From: Micromonospora sp. NBC_00389 | Lineage (GTDB): Bacteria; Actinomycetota; Actinomycetes; Mycobacteriales; Micromonosporaceae | Assembly: GCF_036059255.1 (NCBI RefSeq) | Contig: NZ_CP107947.1 | Span: forward strand, 7,564,001 to 7,628,000 | DNA length: 64,000 bases | Reading direction: 5' to 3' | In this document: positions 26,532 through 35,094 of the stretch, in pieces | How positions within the stretch are numbered: position 1 is the stretch's first letter | Layout of the letters: each line of letters starts with the position of its first letter | Translations under genes and position numbers: made by a program | The notes under the pieces: model-generated | What the model was told of the DNA's origin: nothing | The model's input: only the letters and a program-made list of their open reading frames with translations | Databases searched by the model: none

Positions 26532-26961
26532 GTACCAATCCCGATTTCTGATGAGCGCCGAAAGCTGCGACCGAGCAGGTGCGGCAGGTGCGGCGACTGT
26601 TGCCTGAGGGGTTGCTACGGCAAAGTAACCAAGGCCTCAGGTGCCTTCAAGGTGGGCGGAAGACCCCCGTGAGGGCACTTAAGACACCGCTCAGCGCCGC
26701 GTTGGCGGCGGGCCGCGTACCGGCGCCGAACCCGGACCTTCCCAGCAGCGCGGACGTACGGCAGCCGGGTACGGATCGGACCGCGTCGCCGTGTTTGACA
26801 CATTCAGCGTCGTTGTCCACCACAGGGAAATTTAAGGTCCGGATAAGCGGTACGTGAGGTTGCCTCGGGACCGAGGAAAGTAGCAGCAACGGGTGAGCGT
26901 GAGCCGCCGCAACAGCGGGTATGCCGCCGAACCGCTGAACGCGTGAGGGGAAGGCAGCGCC
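26532..26961. other. Intergenic promoter region of the DUF1800 operon, with a leader hairpin
   Basis: 430 nt between divergent genes. On the side of the DUF1800 operon, 26603-26641 forms a nested inverted repeat: CCTGAGG (26603-26609) pairs with CCTCAGG (26635-26641), and GGTTGC (26610-26615) with GTAACC (26625-26630). This is 72 nt before the DUF1800 start, so it would be in the 5' leader or act as an operator. A TTGACA at about 26800 has no clear -10 partner. No gene is seen here. Confidence 0.45.
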
Positions 26962-27219
26962 ATGCTCAGCAAAGAGGATCAGCGCAGGTTCGACCAGATC
27001 ACCCGTCAGCTCCGCGAGAGTGACCCGGCTTTCTTCAACCGGCTGGACCATCGGGTCCGAGCCCGCAGGGGCCGTTACCTGATGTTGTTGACCATCGTGC
27101 TGTGGGCGTCGCTACCGGCGATGACCGTGTTCGCCGGCCGGCTGGCCGGTGCGATCTGCGCGGTGGTACTGGTGGCCAACGCCGCGATCATGTGGCGGTT
27201 CCGCCGCCGCTGGACGTGA
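26962..27219 (+). CDS. DUF3040 small membrane protein
   Basis: 85 residues. A charged N-terminal helix (LSKEDQRRFDQITRQLRESDPAFFNRLD) is followed by two closely spaced membrane segments (LMLLTIVLWASLPAMTVFAG; GAICAVVLVANAAIMWRF) and an Arg-rich tail, the DUF3040 layout of actinobacteria. GAGGGGAAGG lies 10 nt before the ATG. It ends 4 nt before the stop of the convergent SWIM gene. The function is unknown. Confidence 0.85.
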   Translation: MLSKEDQRRFDQITRQLRESDPAFFNRLDHRVRARRGRYLMLLTIVLWASLPAMTVFAGRLAGAICAVVLVANAAIMWRFRRRWT

Positions 27220-27223
27220 CGGC

Positions 27224-28162
27224 TCACCGGTCGGTCGGGCCGAGCGCCCGGTACGCCCGGCGCAGCCGTTCGAGCAGTCCCGGCCCGCCGATTGCCGGCG
27301 CCGGCGGGCCGAGCTGGCGCAGCAGCAGATCCGGCCCGGTCGCCAGCCGGGGTGGCCGATCGGGCAGCGGCACCGGCGGCAGCCAGAACCGGTCCACCGC
27401 CTCCGCCAGGGAGGTGGCCGACAGCCCGGCGAGCGCCCGGGCCGCGCCGGCCGGCGGTGCGGCGACGCCCACCGCGGACCCGCCTCCGTCCGGAATGGAC
27501 TGCGTGTCCGGGTCGGGCGACGCGGTGACCGGTCCGGGCGACACCGGTGCGCCGGTGGCCTCGGCCCGCCGGGTCCGGAGCCGGTCGAGCAGCTCCGCGC
27601 GAGCCCGGCCGCGCCAGTGCAGCAGCTCGAACGGGTCCGCGTCGAACGCCTCGGCCAGCAGGTAGAAGGTGGCCGCGAGGTGCTTGCACGGCACCGCGAA
27701 GTCGGGGCAGCTGCACCGCTGGGTCAGCTCGTCCACTCCGGTGGGGAAGAGCGGCGCACCGGCGGCGACGAACAGCTCCTCCAACTCGTCGGGGAGGTCC
27801 CCGGCGAGTAGTCGGGCGCTGAAGAACGCCTGCCCGGCCAACTCCTCCTCGATCCGGGACCAGAGCCCGGCCGGGAACGGCGCCAGCGCGATGGAGACCT
27901 GGTACGGCTGCGGCCGGGAGCCCTGGACCACGGCGCTGACCAGCCCGGGTGCGATGTCGAGCTTGAGCACCTGCCCGGCCCGCGCGTACGACCGGCCACG
28001 GGTCAGCCGGGTGCCGAGCGCGAACGACTCCAGCACCTCCAGAAAGCGCCGCGACCACCAGGACTGGCCGATCGCGCCCCGGGCGCTGCGCGCCCGCAGG
28101 CCGCCGTCGACCCGCCGGGGACGGCCGTAGTCGGCGAACCGGTCACCGGACGGCTGACTCAC
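27224..28162 (-). CDS. SWIM zinc-finger protein
   Basis: 312 residues. The SWIM motif CxCx(n)CxH is at residues 150-161: RCSCPDFAVPCKHLAA. The N-terminal part (GQSWWSRRFLEVLESFALGTRLTRGRSYARAGQVLKLDIAPGLV) is the typical start of SWIM proteins that accompany SNF2 helicases. The C-terminal part is Pro/Ala-rich and poorly conserved. Its GTG overlaps the helicase stop (GTGA), so the two are translationally coupled and probably act as a complex on DNA. Confidence 0.88.
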   Translation of the reverse strand: MSQPSGDRFADYGRPRRVDGGLRARSARGAIGQSWWSRRFLEVLESFALGTRLTRGRSYARAGQVLKLDIAPGLVSAVVQGSRPQPYQVSIALAPFPAGLWSRIEEELAGQAFFSARLLAGDLPDELEELFVAAGAPLFPTGVDELTQRCSCPDFAVPCKHLAATFYLLAEAFDADPFELLHWRGRARAELLDRLRTRRAEATGAPVSPGPVTASPDPDTQSIPDGGGSAVGVAAPPAGAARALAGLSATSLAEAVDRFWLPPVPLPDRPPRLATGPDLLLRQLGPPAPAIGGPGLLERLRRAYRALGPTDR

Positions 28163-31100
28163 TCCACCACCGCCCCGGCCTCCAGGGTGAACAACTCACG
28201 CAGTTGCCCGGTGGACAGCTCGGTGATCCACTGCTCGCCGGTGCCGACCACCCGCTCGGCGAGGCTGCGCTTGTCGGCGATCAGTGCGGCCACCTTCTCC
28301 TCCACGGTGCCGGCGCAGACGAACTTGCGTACCTGCACCCGCCGGTGCTGCCCGATCCGGAACGCCCGGTCGGTGGCCTGGTCCTCCACCGCCGGGTTCC
28401 ACCACCGGTCCACGTGCACCACGTGGTTGGCGGCGGTCAGGGTGAGACCAGTGCCGCCGGCCTTGAGGGAGAGCACGAACAGCGGTGGCCCGTCCGCCGA
28501 CTGGAACCGCTGCACCATGGCGTCCCGCTCGGCCTTGCCGAGCCCACCGTGCAGGAACAGCACCTCCCGGCCGAACCGTGCGGACAGGTGACCGCGCAGC
28601 ATGGCGCCGAACTCGGTGTACTGCGTGAACAGCAGCGCTCGCTCCCCCGCCGCCAGCACCTCCTCCACGATCTCGGTCAGCCGGGCCAACTTGCCGGAGC
28701 GGCCGTCCAGCGGCGAGCCGTCACGCAGCAGTTGGGCCGGGTGGTTGCAGACCTGCTTGAGCCGGGTCATGGTGGCCAGCACCAGCCCTCGGCGTTCGAT
28801 GCCGTCGCTGGACTCGATCTTGGCGAGCATGTCGTCGACCACCACCCGGTACAGGGCGGCCTGCTCGGCGGTGAGGTTGCAGAGCACCTCCATCTCCAGC
28901 TTCTCCGGCAGGTCGGAGATGATCGAGGAGTCGGTCTTGAGCCGGCGCAGCACGAACGGACCGGTGATCCGGCGCAGCCGCTCGGCGGCCTCGGCGTCGC
29001 CGTTGCGCTCGATCGGCTCGGCGAATCGCTTGCGGAACGTCGCGGCCGGGCCGAGCAGGCCGGGGTTGGCGAACTGCATGATCGACCAGAGGTCGGCGAG
29101 CCGGTTCTCCACCGGCGTGCCGGTGACCGCCACCCGCTGCCGGGCGGGCAGCGCGCGGACCGCCTCGGCCTGCCGGGTCGACGCGTTCTTGATCGCCTGC
29201 GCCTCGTCCACCACCACCCGGTGCCAGTCGATGCCGGCCAGGTCGACGGCGTCGCGGGCGGCCACCGAGTAGGTGGTGAGGACCAGGTCCGCGCCGTGCG
29301 CGGCCGCCGTGAACTCCGCCCCCCGGGCCCGCTCCGCCCCATGGTGGACGTGCACGCGCAACCCCGGGGTGAACCGCGCCGCCTCCCGCTGCCAGTTGCC
29401 GACCAGCGACATAGGACAGACCAGCAGGGTGGGCCCGGCGTCCGGCGGGTCCCCGGCGAGCAGCGCGAGCAGCTGCACGGTCTTGCCCAACCCCATGTCG
29501 TCGGCGAGCACGCCGCCCAGGCCGAGCGACCGCAGGAAGGCCAGCCAGGCCAACCCCCGTCGCTGGTACGGCCGCAGCGTCCCCTGGAAGCCCGGCGGCG
29601 GGTCCATCGGGGTGAGTCGACGCTCGACCGCACCGGCGAGCAGGTCGCCCAGCGCCCCGTCGGCGGTCACCTCCAGCACCGGCAGCGAACCGGTGTCCGC
29701 GCCGTCGGCCAGCCCGAGGCGGAGCAGGTCGGCGACGGTCAGCTCGCCGGCTGACTTGAGCAGGCGCAGCCCGGCGGCGAGCCGCCCCGGGTCCAGCTCC
29801 ACCCACCGGCCGCGCAGCCGCACCAGCGGGGTCTTCATCTCGGCCAGCGCGGCCAACTCCTCGGCCGACAGCGGCTGGTCGCCGAGTGCCACCTCCCAGC
29901 GGTAGTCGACCAGGGCGTCCAGCCCGACCCCTGCGTCGGCGCCGGCCACCGTGCCGGGCGCGGTCCGGCTGCGGGCGCGCAGCCGGGCGCCTAGCCGCGC
30001 CGACCGGCGCTGCCACCAGGACGGCAGCAGCACCCCGAAGCCGGCCGCGTGCAGCACCGGGGCGCCTTCGCTGAGGAACCGGTGTGCTCCCTCGACGTCC
30101 AGCTCCATCGCCTCGGGCGCGGCGGTCCGCAGCGCGGCGTCCAGGTCCGGCCAGAGCCGGCTGGCTCGGCCCAGCTCGGCGAGCAGGGTCTCCTGCGGGC
30201 TGGCCGCACGACCGCCCAGGCCACCGAGCGTCTGCGGCGCTCGCCAGACCTGCCCTGCGTCGACGTGCAGGCTGGGCTCGTCGGCCGCCTGCAACCCGAA
30301 CTCCAGCCGCCACCGCCCACCGCCGGCCAGCTCGCCGACGACCGGGCCGCCGTCGGAGAGGGCGCTGTCGGCCGGGCCGGTTGCGACCTGCTCGGCCCCG
30401 GTGCCCGCCGAGCCGGCGGGGCCGATCGTCGGCGGTCGGGTGGCCAGGATCGGTTCGGTGACCTCGTCGGGGGCCGGTTCCACCAGGCGGAAGCTGGCCC
30501 GGACCGGACCCCCGGCGGCGTCGCGCTGCCAGGCGTCCAGTTCGCTGCGGAGGGTGGCCAGCGCCGCCGCGTCGACGGTGAAGTCGCGGCGGGGGCCGGC
30601 GAGCGCGGCCAGCCAGGCCGGCGCCGGGCCGCCCGGCCGCAGCCCTCGGGCCAGCGTGGTGGTCGCGAGTGCGGCGCGGGCGGCGGCGTCGGTCAGCGCG
30701 TCGAGCGCGTCCGCGACCAGCACGCCGGCCGTCAGCTCGGTGCCGTCGGAGCGCGGCGCGGTGGACGCGATCCCGTCCGGCGCGGCAGCAGCGGCCGGTG
30801 CTGTGGCAACGGCAGCAGTGGCGGCCGGCGCAGTTACAGCAGCTCGGGCGGCGGGCGGCAGGGCCAGCGCCAGCGACCGCGCCCAGCCGGCGTCGGTGCC
30901 GGTCAGCAGCGGTCGCCAGACGGCGAGCGCCGTCACCTGCGCGCCCGCGTCCGCCGACGGCGCTCCGCGTCCAACGGCCGGTGGGCGCGGCGGCTCGGCC
31001 ACGCCAGCACCCGACATCGCGGTGCCCACCGTCGTGCTGACGCCGGGTAGGACACGGCCCCGGGCCACCAGGTCGGCGGCGAAGTCGGCCAGCTCGGCGA

Positions 31101-31509
31101 GGTGGCGCAGGGTGGCCCCGGGCACCGCCGGGAGGTCGTCCAGGGCACGCAGCAGCGGCAGCGCGTCGTCCGGGGCGTACACCAGCACGGGGACCCGCCA
31201 CCCGGCCAGGGTGAGCCGGCCACGGGCCGGCGGCGCGACGGCGGTCCGGATCAGCTCGGGTGAGTCAGTCGGCGCGCCGGCCCTGGTGGGCAGGGTGAGC
31301 AACACGGTGTCCGGACGGGCCGGCTCGGCGGCGTCAGCGAGGGCGGTGGCCAACGCGGCGTGCCCGGCGGCGAAGGGGTGCGGGCGCTCCCGGGGCGCCC
31401 GGCCTGGGCGACGCGGCGGGGCAGCCGGGGCGGCGCTGTCCTCGGCCCACACAGCGAGGCCGGCGGTCGAGCCGTCACCGGGCAACCACAGCCCGTGGAT
31501 GACCAGCAC
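28159..31509 (-). CDS. SNF2-family DEAD/DEAH-box helicase
   Basis: About 1116 residues. The first 620 residues are an Ala/Pro-rich region with a SNF2_assoc-like stretch. The ATPase follows: LADDMGLGKTVQLLALL (Walker A, near residue 673), VVDEAQAIKNASTRQAEA (motif II, DEAQ, near 768) and TGTPVENRLADLWSIMQF. The second RecA lobe has FLHGGLGKAERDAMVQRFQ and HVDRWWNPAVEDQATDRAFRIGQ. A GAGGGGGAG ribosome site just before GTG 31509 sets the start. Such HepA/RapA-like proteins remodel protein-DNA or polymerase complexes; with the coupled SWIM protein a repair or transcription role is likely. Confidence 0.92.
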   Translation of the reverse strand: MLVIHGLWLPGDGSTAGLAVWAEDSAAPAAPPRRPGRAPRERPHPFAAGHAALATALADAAEPARPDTVLLTLPTRAGAPTDSPELIRTAVAPPARGRLTLAGWRVPVLVYAPDDALPLLRALDDLPAVPGATLRHLAELADFAADLVARGRVLPGVSTTVGTAMSGAGVAEPPRPPAVGRGAPSADAGAQVTALAVWRPLLTGTDAGWARSLALALPPAARAAVTAPAATAAVATAPAAAAAPDGIASTAPRSDGTELTAGVLVADALDALTDAAARAALATTTLARGLRPGGPAPAWLAALAGPRRDFTVDAAALATLRSELDAWQRDAAGGPVRASFRLVEPAPDEVTEPILATRPPTIGPAGSAGTGAEQVATGPADSALSDGGPVVGELAGGGRWRLEFGLQAADEPSLHVDAGQVWRAPQTLGGLGGRAASPQETLLAELGRASRLWPDLDAALRTAAPEAMELDVEGAHRFLSEGAPVLHAAGFGVLLPSWWQRRSARLGARLRARSRTAPGTVAGADAGVGLDALVDYRWEVALGDQPLSAEELAALAEMKTPLVRLRGRWVELDPGRLAAGLRLLKSAGELTVADLLRLGLADGADTGSLPVLEVTADGALGDLLAGAVERRLTPMDPPPGFQGTLRPYQRRGLAWLAFLRSLGLGGVLADDMGLGKTVQLLALLAGDPPDAGPTLLVCPMSLVGNWQREAARFTPGLRVHVHHGAERARGAEFTAAAHGADLVLTTYSVAARDAVDLAGIDWHRVVVDEAQAIKNASTRQAEAVRALPARQRVAVTGTPVENRLADLWSIMQFANPGLLGPAATFRKRFAEPIERNGDAEAAERLRRITGPFVLRRLKTDSSIISDLPEKLEMEVLCNLTAEQAALYRVVVDDMLAKIESSDGIERRGLVLATMTRLKQVCNHPAQLLRDGSPLDGRSGKLARLTEIVEEVLAAGERALLFTQYTEFGAMLRGHLSARFGREVLFLHGGLGKAERDAMVQRFQSADGPPLFVLSLKAGGTGLTLTAANHVVHVDRWWNPAVEDQATDRAFRIGQHRRVQVRKFVCAGTVEEKVAALIADKRSLAERVVGTGEQWITELSTGQLRELFTLEAGAVVE

Positions 31510-31602
31510 ATGCTCCCCCTCGTCGCCGCCCGTGCCCAGGATAGGCGGCCCCGATGGGCCAACGACCGCACCCACCGGCCGACGCGTACCGCCCGCGTGA
31601 GC

Positions 31603-32124
31603 TCAGAACGCGCCGGTCTCGCCGTCGGTCAACTCCCGCAGGATATCGGCGTGCCCGGCGTGCCGGGCGGTCTCCTCGATCAGGTGGACCAGGATCCAGC
31701 GCAGCGACACCTCACCGAGCTGCGGGTGCGGCACCACGTGATCGAGGTCGAACCGCGCGGCGACCGCCCGGGACCGGGCACAGGCCCGCTCGTACGCCTC
31801 GGCGAGCCCGTCGACGGTGTCCTGCTCGTCGAGCGTGAAACTCAGCACCGCGTCCTGCTCCGAGGTCAGGTAGACGTCGCCAGGCTCGGGAGCCAGCAGC
31901 GCCGGGAACCAGTTGCGCTCGACCAACGCCAGATGCTTGACCAGCCCGGCGACCGTGGTCACCGAGGGCACCATCCGGCGGGCGGCCTCGGCGTCGGACA
32001 GGCCGCGCAGCTTGCGCAGCACCACGCCACGGTGAAAGTCGAGGAACGATTCCAGTACGGCACGCTCGTCGCCGGTGCGGGCGAGCACCGGGCCGAGCGT
32101 CGGATCGATGGAAGGCTCCGCCAT
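31603..32124 (-). CDS. DinB-family protein (DUF664)
   Basis: 173 residues, all-helical. DUF664 features include ERAVLESFLDFHRGVVLRKLRGLSDAEAARRMVPSVTTVAGLVKHLALVERNWFPALL and the C-terminal LRWILVHLIEETARHAGHADILRELTDG. The three His residues of the DinB metal site are present (VKHLALVE, ILVHLIEETARHAGH). These are metal-dependent enzymes, some of them mycothiol- or bacillithiol-dependent transferases. The substrate is unknown and it stands alone. Confidence 0.88.
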   Translation of the reverse strand: MAEPSIDPTLGPVLARTGDERAVLESFLDFHRGVVLRKLRGLSDAEAARRMVPSVTTVAGLVKHLALVERNWFPALLAPEPGDVYLTSEQDAVLSFTLDEQDTVDGLAEAYERACARSRAVAARFDLDHVVPHPQLGEVSLRWILVHLIEETARHAGHADILRELTDGETGAF

Positions 32125-32206
32125 TCGCCGACCCTAGCCACGCGCCTGCCGTCCCGCTGCCCCGCTATCCGCTGCGAGGTGGCCGCGCGACGGGCAGGAT
32201 GGGCGC

Positions 32207-32413
32207 ATGGCTTCATCCGTGCAGATCCTCCTCGTCGGCGGCACGGCGGACGGGCAGAGCGTCACCGTCGAGTTGGACAGCAACGGCCGTCCACCACTGA
32301 CCCACCATCACCTCGGGTCCGGTGGGCTGGCCGAGGCGCAGATCTACGAGTTGGAGTCCGCCCGCGAGGACGACCGCGAGTGGCGCTACCGGTGGACCGG
32401 CCCGGCGGTGTGA
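32207..32413 (+). CDS. Small hypothetical protein (68 residues)
   Basis: A short, well-composed frame: MASSVQILLVGGTADGQSVTVELD... ending WRYRWTGPAV. A beta-rich N-terminal hairpin and an acidic middle (EAQIYELESAREDDREW) suggest a folded small domain. It resembles short head-tail-adaptor-like or uncharacterised phage-derived proteins, but I cannot name a family. A weak AGGATGG lies upstream. Convergent with the pyruvyl transferase gene, 8 nt away. Confidence 0.55.
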   Translation: MASSVQILLVGGTADGQSVTVELDSNGRPPLTHHHLGSGGLAEAQIYELESAREDDREWRYRWTGPAV

Positions 32414-32421
32414 CCGCCGGC

Positions 32422-33564
32422 TCAGGCCCGGGTGAGGGTGTGGCTGCGCAGGCTGTCCAGCACACCGCGGGTGACCTCGGAGGTGCCCCGGGCCAGCTCG
32501 CAGACCTCGGCCACCCGTCGGGCGGTGGCCTCGGCGCGCTCCTCCCGTTCGTCCCAGAGCTGGTCGACCTCAGCCAGCAGCGGCCCCTCGACCTCCCGCT
32601 CCACGCCACGCAGCGCCGGCACGCCGAGCCGCTGGGCCAGGTCGAACACCTTGCCGGCGTACGGCAGCGGCAGGAACGGTGTGCCGACCATCGCCGCGAA
32701 GATCAGGAAGTGCAGGCGCATGCCGACGGCCAGGTCGAAGTGGCGCATCAACCCGAGCACCTGCTCGGGTGAGTAGGTGCCGTGCAGGATCCGTCCCCGG
32801 TCGGCGGCGACCATGTGCGACAGCACCCCGTGGGCGTGCCGGATGTCGTCGCGTTCCATCGGCACGAACAGCACGTACGCGTCGATCCGGTGCACCAGGA
32901 AGTCACCGATCTGGGCCAGCAGCCGGTGGTAGCCGTCCACGTCGAGGCGTTCGGCGGCCCGTCCCGGCTCCCGCACGCTGATCCCGACCAGCCGCTTACC
33001 GGCCGGCACCCCCTCCTCGGCCAGCAGGTGGGGCGGAAAGTCCTCCGGCTGCAACAGGAACGCCGGGTCGGCGGTGACCGTGATCGGGTTGAGCAGCCCG
33101 GCCTCCTCCAGCACCATCCGGGACTCCTGGTCGCGAACGGTCAACTGGACCGCGCTGGAGAGCGTTTCGCGGACCATGCCGGTGTCCACCCCGTCGCTGA
33201 GCGGCCCGACCCCCACCGCGTACGTGATCAGGGGCAGGCCGCGCTCCTGGGCGACCCGGACCACCCGAAGGTAGCGGCGGGCCTCCCGGTCGTAGAGGAT
33301 TCCGCCACCGCCCAGGATGAGCAGGTCGAGCTGGGCCAGGACCAGGGCGGAGTCGGTGCGGCTGACGCCCTCCCACGGCACCGCCTCCACGTCGGGGTGG
33401 GCGGCCCGGGTGTGCTCCGGGTGGCGGGAGAAGACGATGATCCGGGCATTCGGCTCCTGCTCGCGCAGATCGGTGAGCAGGCCGGTGAGGATCGCCTCGT
33501 CGCCGAGGTTTCGGCCACCGTACGAGCCGAGCACACCGATGGTCAGTCCGGCGCCGTGCGTCAT
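32422..33564 (-). CDS. Polysaccharide pyruvyl transferase family protein (CsaB-like)
   Basis: 380 residues. The start is fixed by GGGGAGGAG about 6 nt before the ATG. Family signatures: LTIGVLGSYGGRNLGDEAILTGLLTDLRE at the N-terminus, DLLILGGGGILYDREAR, LTVRDQESRMVLEEAG and the C-terminal DLAVGMRLHFLIFAAMVGTPFLPLPYAGKV with a catalytic-type His. These enzymes add pyruvate ketals to cell-envelope polysaccharides. The nearby glycosyltransferase and MprF-like gene support an envelope role. Confidence 0.88.
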   Translation of the reverse strand: MTHGAGLTIGVLGSYGGRNLGDEAILTGLLTDLREQEPNARIIVFSRHPEHTRAAHPDVEAVPWEGVSRTDSALVLAQLDLLILGGGGILYDREARRYLRVVRVAQERGLPLITYAVGVGPLSDGVDTGMVRETLSSAVQLTVRDQESRMVLEEAGLLNPITVTADPAFLLQPEDFPPHLLAEEGVPAGKRLVGISVREPGRAAERLDVDGYHRLLAQIGDFLVHRIDAYVLFVPMERDDIRHAHGVLSHMVAADRGRILHGTYSPEQVLGLMRHFDLAVGMRLHFLIFAAMVGTPFLPLPYAGKVFDLAQRLGVPALRGVEREVEGPLLAEVDQLWDEREERAEATARRVAEVCELARGTSEVTRGVLDSLRSHTLTRA

Positions 33565-33764
33565 CCGTCGCTCCTCCCCAGGTGCGGTCCGGGCCGGGTT
33601 CCCGCTGGGTAGGTGAACAGTCCTGCCGGGGAGACCCTCCCGGCCGGTCGCGGCTCGCGGACCCCGAACCGGGACAGTTCCACCTCGGTGAGCTGAATCA
33701 TCCGTCGTGCGTGCCCGCGTCCCCGGTGTGCCGGATCCACCTCGATGTTCTGGATCCAGGGGAC
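33561..33764 (-). pseudogene. Remnant of a GNAT acetyltransferase
   Basis: One frame reads VPWIQNIEVDPAHRGRGHARRMIQLTEVELSRFGVREP: strand beta4, the acetyl-CoA loop (RGRGHARR) and helix alpha3 of a GNAT fold. There is no N-terminal half, since the frame merges with the start of the divergent glycosyltransferase, and the final strand and helix are replaced by unrelated Pro-rich sequence. It is a truncated leftover. Confidence 0.5.
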
Positions 33765-33798
33765 GGCCCGGCGAGCACGACCCGGCGATGATGGCGGG

Positions 33799-35094
33799 GT
33801 GCGGATCGCCCACGTCAGCGACAGCCATCTCGCCAACCCGGAGGGTGTGGCCACCTCGGTCGGCACGACCGTGGCGCTGCTGCGCGCCGCCGGCCACCAG
33901 GTCGTCCTGCACTGCCCCGGCCCGCTGTCCCAGCGGCGCCGCCGGGAGGGTGAGGTGCCGTCGCTGCCGGTGCCGACCCGGCCGTACCGACTGGCGCCGC
34001 CCAGGCCACCGGACGTGCCGGTCGACGTGGTGCACGTGCACACCACCGGCCCGCTCGGCATCGCCGGGCTGCGCTGGGCCGCCGGGCGGGGCGTACCCGC
34101 CGTGCTCACCTGGCACACCGATCTGGTGGCGTACGCGGCGCACTATCCCGAGGTGCCGATCGGCGCCGCGTACGCCGGCCTGCGGCTGGGCCTGCGCTGG
34201 CGGGCTCGGGACCTGTGGGCGCTGGCCCGCCCCGGGCCGGCCCGACAGGCCCGGCTGGCCGCGCTCGGGCGGTGCCTGCTGGCGCACACCAGCGTGCTGA
34301 TCGCCCCGTCGGCGAAGACCGCGGCGCTGATGGCCCCGATGGCCGGCCGTACCCCGATCGTGGTGCTGCCGACCCCGGTCGCCGCGCCGGGCGCCGACGC
34401 CGACGACCGGCGGCGGCTGCGGGCCCGGCTGGGCATCGCGGCGGATGCGCCCGTGCTGCTCGCGGTGGGCCGTGCCACCCCGGAGAAGGACCCGGAGCTG
34501 CTGCTGGGCGCGTTCGCCCTGGTCCGCCGCGAGCTGCCGGCGGCGCGGCTGGTGCTGCTCGGGGCGGGGCGGCACCGGCTCGCGGTCCGCCGGACGGCCC
34601 GCCGGCTCGGCGTGGCCGACGCACTGCACCTGCTGCGCCCGGTGCCGCGCGACCGGGTCGGCGCGCACTACCGGGCGGCGGACGTGCTGGCGTTCCCCTC
34701 CCGCACCGACACCCAGGGCCTGGTGCTCAGCGAGGCCGAGGCGTACGGACTGCCGGTGGCCATGGTGGACGCCGCGCTGGCCGAGCGGCCCGGTACCGGC
34801 ACCACGCGGCCGGTCGCCGAGCCCACCGCGGCGGCGTTCGGGGCGTTGCTGACCCGGCTGCTGACCGAGCGGGAGCTGCGGGCGGCGGTGGTCCGGGACG
34901 GCCGGGCGGCGGTGGCGGCCTGGTCCGGGCCGCGCTACCTGGCCGAGCTGACCGCGTTGTACGCGACGCTGCCGCCCGTCACCGCAGCGGACGCGACGAC
35001 AACCGGCCCACCTGGGCCAGCACCAGCGGGAGCTGCCATCCCCGAGGCGCGGCGAGGTGACGCGGGGACCAGACCGGCGCGAACTTCGCCTTGA
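33799..35094 (+). CDS. Glycosyltransferase family 4 (GT-B)
   Basis: 431 residues. The N-terminal domain opens RIAHVSDSHLANPEGVATSVGTTVALLRAAGH, with VHVHTTGPLGIAGL and VLTWHTDLV. The C-terminal domain has LLAVGRATPEKDPELLLGAF, RLVLLGAGRHR, DVLAFPSRTDTQGLVLSEAEAYGLPVAMVD, the E-x7-E nucleotide-sugar motif. It starts with GTG at 33799. The last 38 residues are low-complexity Pro/Ala and lie inside the convergent downstream gene, so the natural stop was probably lost. Likely a mannosyl- or related transferase for envelope glycolipids; the donor is unknown. Confidence 0.88.
   Translation: MRIAHVSDSHLANPEGVATSVGTTVALLRAAGHQVVLHCPGPLSQRRRREGEVPSLPVPTRPYRLAPPRPPDVPVDVVHVHTTGPLGIAGLRWAAGRGVPAVLTWHTDLVAYAAHYPEVPIGAAYAGLRLGLRWRARDLWALARPGPARQARLAALGRCLLAHTSVLIAPSAKTAALMAPMAGRTPIVVLPTPVAAPGADADDRRRLRARLGIAADAPVLLAVGRATPEKDPELLLGAFALVRRELPAARLVLLGAGRHRLAVRRTARRLGVADALHLLRPVPRDRVGAHYRAADVLAFPSRTDTQGLVLSEAEAYGLPVAMVDAALAERPGTGTTRPVAEPTAAAFGALLTRLLTERELRAAVVRDGRAAVAAWSGPRYLAELTALYATLPPVTAADATTTGPPGPAPAGAAIPEARRGDAGTRPARTSP

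Noticed and set aside
26796..26830. TTGACA-type promoter in the DUF1800/DUF3040 intergenic region
   Set aside because: No -10 element at an acceptable distance.
33565..34668. Minus-strand extension of the pyruvyl transferase gene
   Set aside because: The ribosome site and family N-terminus place the start at 33564; upstream residues are antisense of the glycosyltransferase.
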